Assembly: GCA_004017275.1 (NCBI GenBank)
Contig: SAKE01000001.1
Location: 558,001-622,000 of the forward strand
From: Mesorhizobium sp.
GTDB lineage: Bacteria > Pseudomonadota > Alphaproteobacteria > Rhizobiales > Rhizobiaceae
Reading direction: 5' to 3'
Length of the DNA: 64,000 bases
Part shown: in pieces, positions 60,613-64,000 of the stretch
Position numbering within the stretch: position 1 is the stretch's first letter
How the letters are laid out: each line of letters begins with the position of its first letter
Made by a program: the position numbers and the translations under genes
Notes under the pieces: model-generated
What the model was told of the DNA's origin: nothing
The model's database searches: none
The model's input: only the letters and a program-made list of their open reading frames with translations

Positions 60613-60651
60613 AGCGGCGCCCGCGACCTGTGGGAAGGTCGGGGCGCCGCG
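60613..60651. terminator. Strong stem-loop between convergent genes
   Basis: AGCGGCGCC with GACCT pairs with AGGTC and GGCGCCGCGCT around a six-base loop. It lies between the stops at 60563 and 60678. There is no clear T-tract, so termination is inferred from position and stem strength. Confidence 0.5.
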
Positions 60652-60677
60652 CTGAAGCCGGGTCCTGACGGGGGTGT

Positions 60678-61829
60678 TCAGGTGGCCGGCTTTTCCGGTA
60701 TCGGCGACACCGGCGCTCCGGGGCCGATCTTTTGCAGATTGCCCGTGATCACCTGGTCGCCCTCAGCGACGCCGCTCAGGATGGCGACCTGATCGCCGCT
60801 CGTCGGTCCGAGCGAAACCAGCCGCTGGTCGACCGTGTTGCCCTTGCCGACGACATAGAGATATTTGCCGAGCTGGCTCGAGCCGAGCGCCGTCTGCGGC
60901 ACCATCAGCGCGTCGGCCTGTTGGCGCACATGCAGCCGGACACGAACATATTGGCCCGGCAGCAGCGTGAACTTGCCGTTGCCGATCGTCGCCCGTGCCG
61001 TGATCGTGCCTGTCGAACGGTCGACCGAATTGTCGATGAAGGTGAGTTCGCCCTTCTGGCCGGCCTCGGTCTGGCCGGGAAGCAGGACCTCGACCTCGAT
61101 CGGGCCGTTCGCACGGGCCTGCTCGATCTCGGCCAGATCCGTCTCGCTCGGATTGAAGGTGACGTAGATCGGATCGAGCTGCACCAGCGTGTTGAGCACC
61201 GTGCCGGCGACGCTGACCAGCGTTCCGACCGAGGCCTGGTTGCGGCCCAGGCGCCCGCCAAACGGCGCGCGGATTTCGGCATAGCTCAGATTGAGCTCGG
61301 CCGTGCGGACCGCCGCCTGGTTGAGCGCCAGCGACGCCTGTGCTTCGCGCAACGTGCTGGTGCGCTGGTCGAAGCCGTCCTTGGCGAGGTAGCCGCTCTT
61401 GGCAAGCTCGGAGCCACGGCCGAGATTGGAGCGCGCATAGTCGAGCGTTGCCGTGTCGCGCTGCACCTGCGCCTTCGCCTGATCAAGCGCTGCCTGGAAG
61501 TCGTCAGGCGAGATCTTGTAGAGAAGATCGCCTTGCCGGACATCGACGCCGTCGTCGGCTGTCTGCTCCTGCAGATAGCCGGGAATCCTGGCCTGCAAGG
61601 TGATGCTGCGGATCGGCTCAGTCCGAGCGGCATAATCGAGATAGATCGGGATCGTCTTCTTGACGACGCTGACCACCGGCACCGGCATGACGAACGCCGC
61701 CGGTGCGGGCGCCGCACCCGCCGTGCCGGCATTGAGGCTGAGATTGCCCATGTCGAGCAGGTGGACGCTGGCCACCGAGATCGCTCCCAGCGCGACGGCC
61801 GTTCCCAACGCGATTTTCCATTTACGCAT
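60678..61829 (-). CDS. RND efflux pump periplasmic adaptor (AcrA/MexA type)
   Basis: 383 residues with one N-terminal hydrophobic segment (about 8-26) and no lipobox. The adaptor domain order is visible: QARIPGYLQEQTADDGVDVR near residue 80, a coiled-coil hairpin near 110-175, LNLSYAEIRAPFGGRLGRNQ near 183, and the beta-barrel with YVRVRLHVRQQADALMVPQ near 295. It is followed, 19 bases upstream on the same strand, by its RND permease gene. No outer-membrane factor or regulator is in the window. Confidence 0.93.
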   Translation of the reverse strand: MRKWKIALGTAVALGAISVASVHLLDMGNLSLNAGTAGAAPAPAAFVMPVPVVSVVKKTIPIYLDYAARTEPIRSITLQARIPGYLQEQTADDGVDVRQGDLLYKISPDDFQAALDQAKAQVQRDTATLDYARSNLGRGSELAKSGYLAKDGFDQRTSTLREAQASLALNQAAVRTAELNLSYAEIRAPFGGRLGRNQASVGTLVSVAGTVLNTLVQLDPIYVTFNPSETDLAEIEQARANGPIEVEVLLPGQTEAGQKGELTFIDNSVDRSTGTITARATIGNGKFTLLPGQYVRVRLHVRQQADALMVPQTALGSSQLGKYLYVVGKGNTVDQRLVSLGPTSGDQVAILSGVAEGDQVITGNLQKIGPGAPVSPIPEKPAT

Positions 61830-61848
61830 GATTAGTCTCCAATCTTAC

Positions 61849-64000
61849 TTATTCGGCCGCTTCCGCCAGGGGCGGCAAGGCGTGCTCAGCAGTTGGTTCA
61901 TTGTCTTGAGAGGCAGGCTCGTCATTGCCGCGACGTTCGCGCAGCTGTTCGATGACCGCGTAGAACACCGGCACGAACACCAGCGACAGGATGGTCGCTG
62001 CGACCATGCCGCCGAACACGGTGGTGCCGATCGACTGCCGGCTCGCCGCACCGGCGCCGGTCGCAAACATCAGCGGCAGCACGCCGAGGATGAAGGCAAA
62101 GGCCGTCATCAGGATCGGCCGCAGTCTGAGCCGTGCCGCTTCCATCGCCGCGTCGACGATGCTGAGGCCTTCCTCGCGCCGTCGCCGGGCGAATTCGACG
62201 ATCAGGATCGCATTCTTCGCCGCCAGGCCGATCAGCATGACGAAGCCGATCTGCGAGTAGACGTCGATCTGCATGCCACGCAGCAACAAAGCTACGAAGG
62301 CGCCGAACAAGGCCAGTGGCACCGCCAGCAGCACCATGAACGGCATCGCCCAGCTCTCATACTGCATCGCCAGGATCAGGAAGACGAAGACGATGGCGAG
62401 GCCGAAGACGACGGACGCGATCGATCCTGCCTTGAGCTCCTGGAAGGTGATGCCGGTCCATTCGAAACCGAAATCCCTGGGCAGCGCCGTGGCGGCAGCC
62501 CGTTCCATCGCGGCGACCGCCTGACCCGAGGAGAAGCCGGGTGCGGCACCGCCATTGATCGAGGCCGAGGCATTGTTGTTGTAGTGCGGCACGGTTTCCG
62601 GGCCGACGAAGGGCACGAGCTTGCCCAGCGTGCTGAGCGGCACCATGCCGCCCGAGGCATTGCGCACATAGAGCCGTGAAATGTCGGCTGCACCCGCACG
62701 TGCATCCTTGTCGGCCTGGATGGTCACCCGGAAGGTGCGGCCGAACAGATTGAAGTCGTTCACGTAGAGCGAGCCGAGATAGATCTGCAGCGTGCTGAAG
62801 ACGTCGGGCAGGTTGAGGCCAAGCAGCTTGGCCTTGCTGCGGTCGAGGTCGTAGTTGAACTGCGGCGTCGAGGTCGAGAACGGCGAGAACAGCTGCTGCG
62901 GATTGATCTCAGGCTGCTTGCGCGCCTCGGCGATCACGGCTTGCGTCGCATCGTTGAGGGCTGAACTGCCGCGACCGGTGAGATCCTCGACGACGAATTC
63001 GAAGCCGCCCGTGGTGCCGATACCAGGGATCGACGGCGGGTCGAAGCTCAGCGCAAAGGCTTCCGGGATCTGCATCAGCTTGCCGCGAACATCGGCGACG
63101 AGCTTCGAGGCACTCTGGTCGGGACCGCGTTCCTCCCATGGCTTCAGGATGGCGAATTCGACAGCCGAGTTCGACTGTGCGGCACTGGTCAGGAAGTTCA
63201 GGCCGCTGATCGAGCCGACGATTTCGACGCCGGGCGTTGCTTGCAGGATGTCGCGCGCCTTCTGCGCCACCGCGTCGGTGCGTTCCAGCGACGCGCCGTC
63301 GGGCAACTGGATGACGACGAAGAAGTAGCCCTGATCCTCGACCGGAAGGAAGGTCGAGGGCAGGCGCTGCCAAACGAAGTAGGTGGCGACCAGCCCGGCC
63401 GCGAACAGGCCGAGCATGATCCAGCGCAAGCGGATGAGAATGCGCACGCCGTGGGCATAGGCATGCGACAGCCTGTCGAAGCCGGCGTTGAACCAGCGGA
63501 ACGGGGCGAACTGTGTCTCGCCACGATGGCGCAGGAAGGCGGCGCTGAGCGCGGGGCTCAACGTCAGCGAGTTGAAGGCGGAGATGCCGACGGAAATCGC
63601 CACCGTCAGCGCGAACTGGTTGTAGAGCTTGCCGGAGACGCCCGGAATGAAGGCAACCGGCACGAACACCGCCATCAGCACGGCGGTGGTGGCGATGATC
63701 GGGCCGGTGACCTCGGTCATCGCGGCCTTGGTCGCCGCCAGCGGTTTGAGCCCGGCTTCCAGCTGTCGTTCGACATTCTCGACCACCACGATGGCATCGT
63801 CGACGACGAGGCCGATCGCCAGCACCATGCCGAGCAGGGAGAGCATGTTGAGCGAGAAGCCGAGCATCTCCATGACGACCAGCGTCGCCACCAGCGACAC
63901 CGGAATGGCGATGGTTGGGATGATCGTCGTGCGCCAGCTTTGCAGGAAGATGAACACCACGGCGACGACCAGCACCAGCGCTTCGCCGAGCGTGATCAGC
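61849..64000 (-). CDS. RND multidrug efflux permease, HAE1 family (partial)
   Basis: The frame is open from the window's right edge; about 716 residues are present and some 330 N-terminal residues lie beyond. The proton-relay pair is in GLVVDDAIVVVENVERQLEA, and the second half has AAKNAILIVEFARRRREEG. The periplasmic loop between shows AcrB-type features (EDQGYFFVVIQLPDGASLER). It pumps hydrophobic drugs with the adaptor at 60678, which is read after it in the reverse orientation of this listing. It is a different pump from the one at 23439. Confidence 0.93.
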   Translation of the reverse strand, partial: LITLGEALVLVVAVVFIFLQSWRTTIIPTIAIPVSLVATLVVMEMLGFSLNMLSLLGMVLAIGLVVDDAIVVVENVERQLEAGLKPLAATKAAMTEVTGPIIATTAVLMAVFVPVAFIPGVSGKLYNQFALTVAISVGISAFNSLTLSPALSAAFLRHRGETQFAPFRWFNAGFDRLSHAYAHGVRILIRLRWIMLGLFAAGLVATYFVWQRLPSTFLPVEDQGYFFVVIQLPDGASLERTDAVAQKARDILQATPGVEIVGSISGLNFLTSAAQSNSAVEFAILKPWEERGPDQSASKLVADVRGKLMQIPEAFALSFDPPSIPGIGTTGGFEFVVEDLTGRGSSALNDATQAVIAEARKQPEINPQQLFSPFSTSTPQFNYDLDRSKAKLLGLNLPDVFSTLQIYLGSLYVNDFNLFGRTFRVTIQADKDARAGAADISRLYVRNASGGMVPLSTLGKLVPFVGPETVPHYNNNASASINGGAAPGFSSGQAVAAMERAAATALPRDFGFEWTGITFQELKAGSIASVVFGLAIVFVFLILAMQYESWAMPFMVLLAVPLALFGAFVALLLRGMQIDVYSQIGFVMLIGLAAKNAILIVEFARRRREEGLSIVDAAMEAARLRLRPILMTAFAFILGVLPLMFATGAGAASRQSIGTTVFGGMVAATILSLVFVPVFYAVIEQLRERRGNDEPASQDNEPTAEHALPPLAEAAE

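Overview
The window is high-GC, gene-dense DNA with the look of a Mesorhizobium-type alphaproteobacterium (Rhizobiales). The evidence is the mgs/gmaS/mgd (glx/glnT/sox-like) cluster, ribH2 behind an FMN riboswitch, several classes of rhizobial intergenic palindrome, a DUF559 nuclease gene set between such palindromes, and many ABC importers and small catabolic operons. No replication, rRNA, tRNA, phage, IS or CRISPR feature is visible. This assignment is an inference from gene content.

Left part (1-26.6 kb), a series of independent catabolic and transport units: a MalFGK-type sugar importer with a GH63-type hydrolase (1-4.4 kb); class II fructose-bisphosphate aldolase and riboswitch-controlled lumazine synthase (4.4-6.4 kb); an MFS exporter divergent from an Lrp-type regulator; methylthioribose salvage (mtnK-mtnA) divergent from a ribose-type ABC importer across one perfect palindrome (8.5-14.7 kb); an acyl-transferase-like hydrolase; a DinJ/YafQ toxin-antitoxin pair; a bifunctional aldolase/dehydrogenase with its SorC regulator; an acyl-CoA synthetase; and a TetR-controlled RND efflux pump.

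Centre (26.6-56.6 kb), the main feature: an apparently complete route for trimethylamine. TmoXVW imports TMAO, Tmm oxidises TMA to TMAO, Tdm splits TMAO to dimethylamine and formaldehyde, DmmDABC converts dimethylamine to monomethylamine, GmaS and MgsABC convert monomethylamine to N-methylglutamate, and MgdABCD oxidises that to glutamate and methylene-tetrahydrofolate. The island also holds two APC permeases, five small unrecognised proteins (four of them clearly membrane proteins) around one permease, a GFA-type protein and an XRE-cupin regulator. By eye, all eight transcription units carry a similar A/T-rich element. In most it lies right behind a plausible -10 box. This suggests one regulon, with the XRE-cupin protein as the likely regulator.

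Right part (56.6-64 kb): an SDR, an enolase-superfamily enzyme with a GntR regulator and palindromic operator, gene remnants, an orphan ModA-like binding protein, and an RND pump whose permease gene runs off the window end. Mosaic palindromic repeats sit in several intergenic gaps, including inside the mgd operon.
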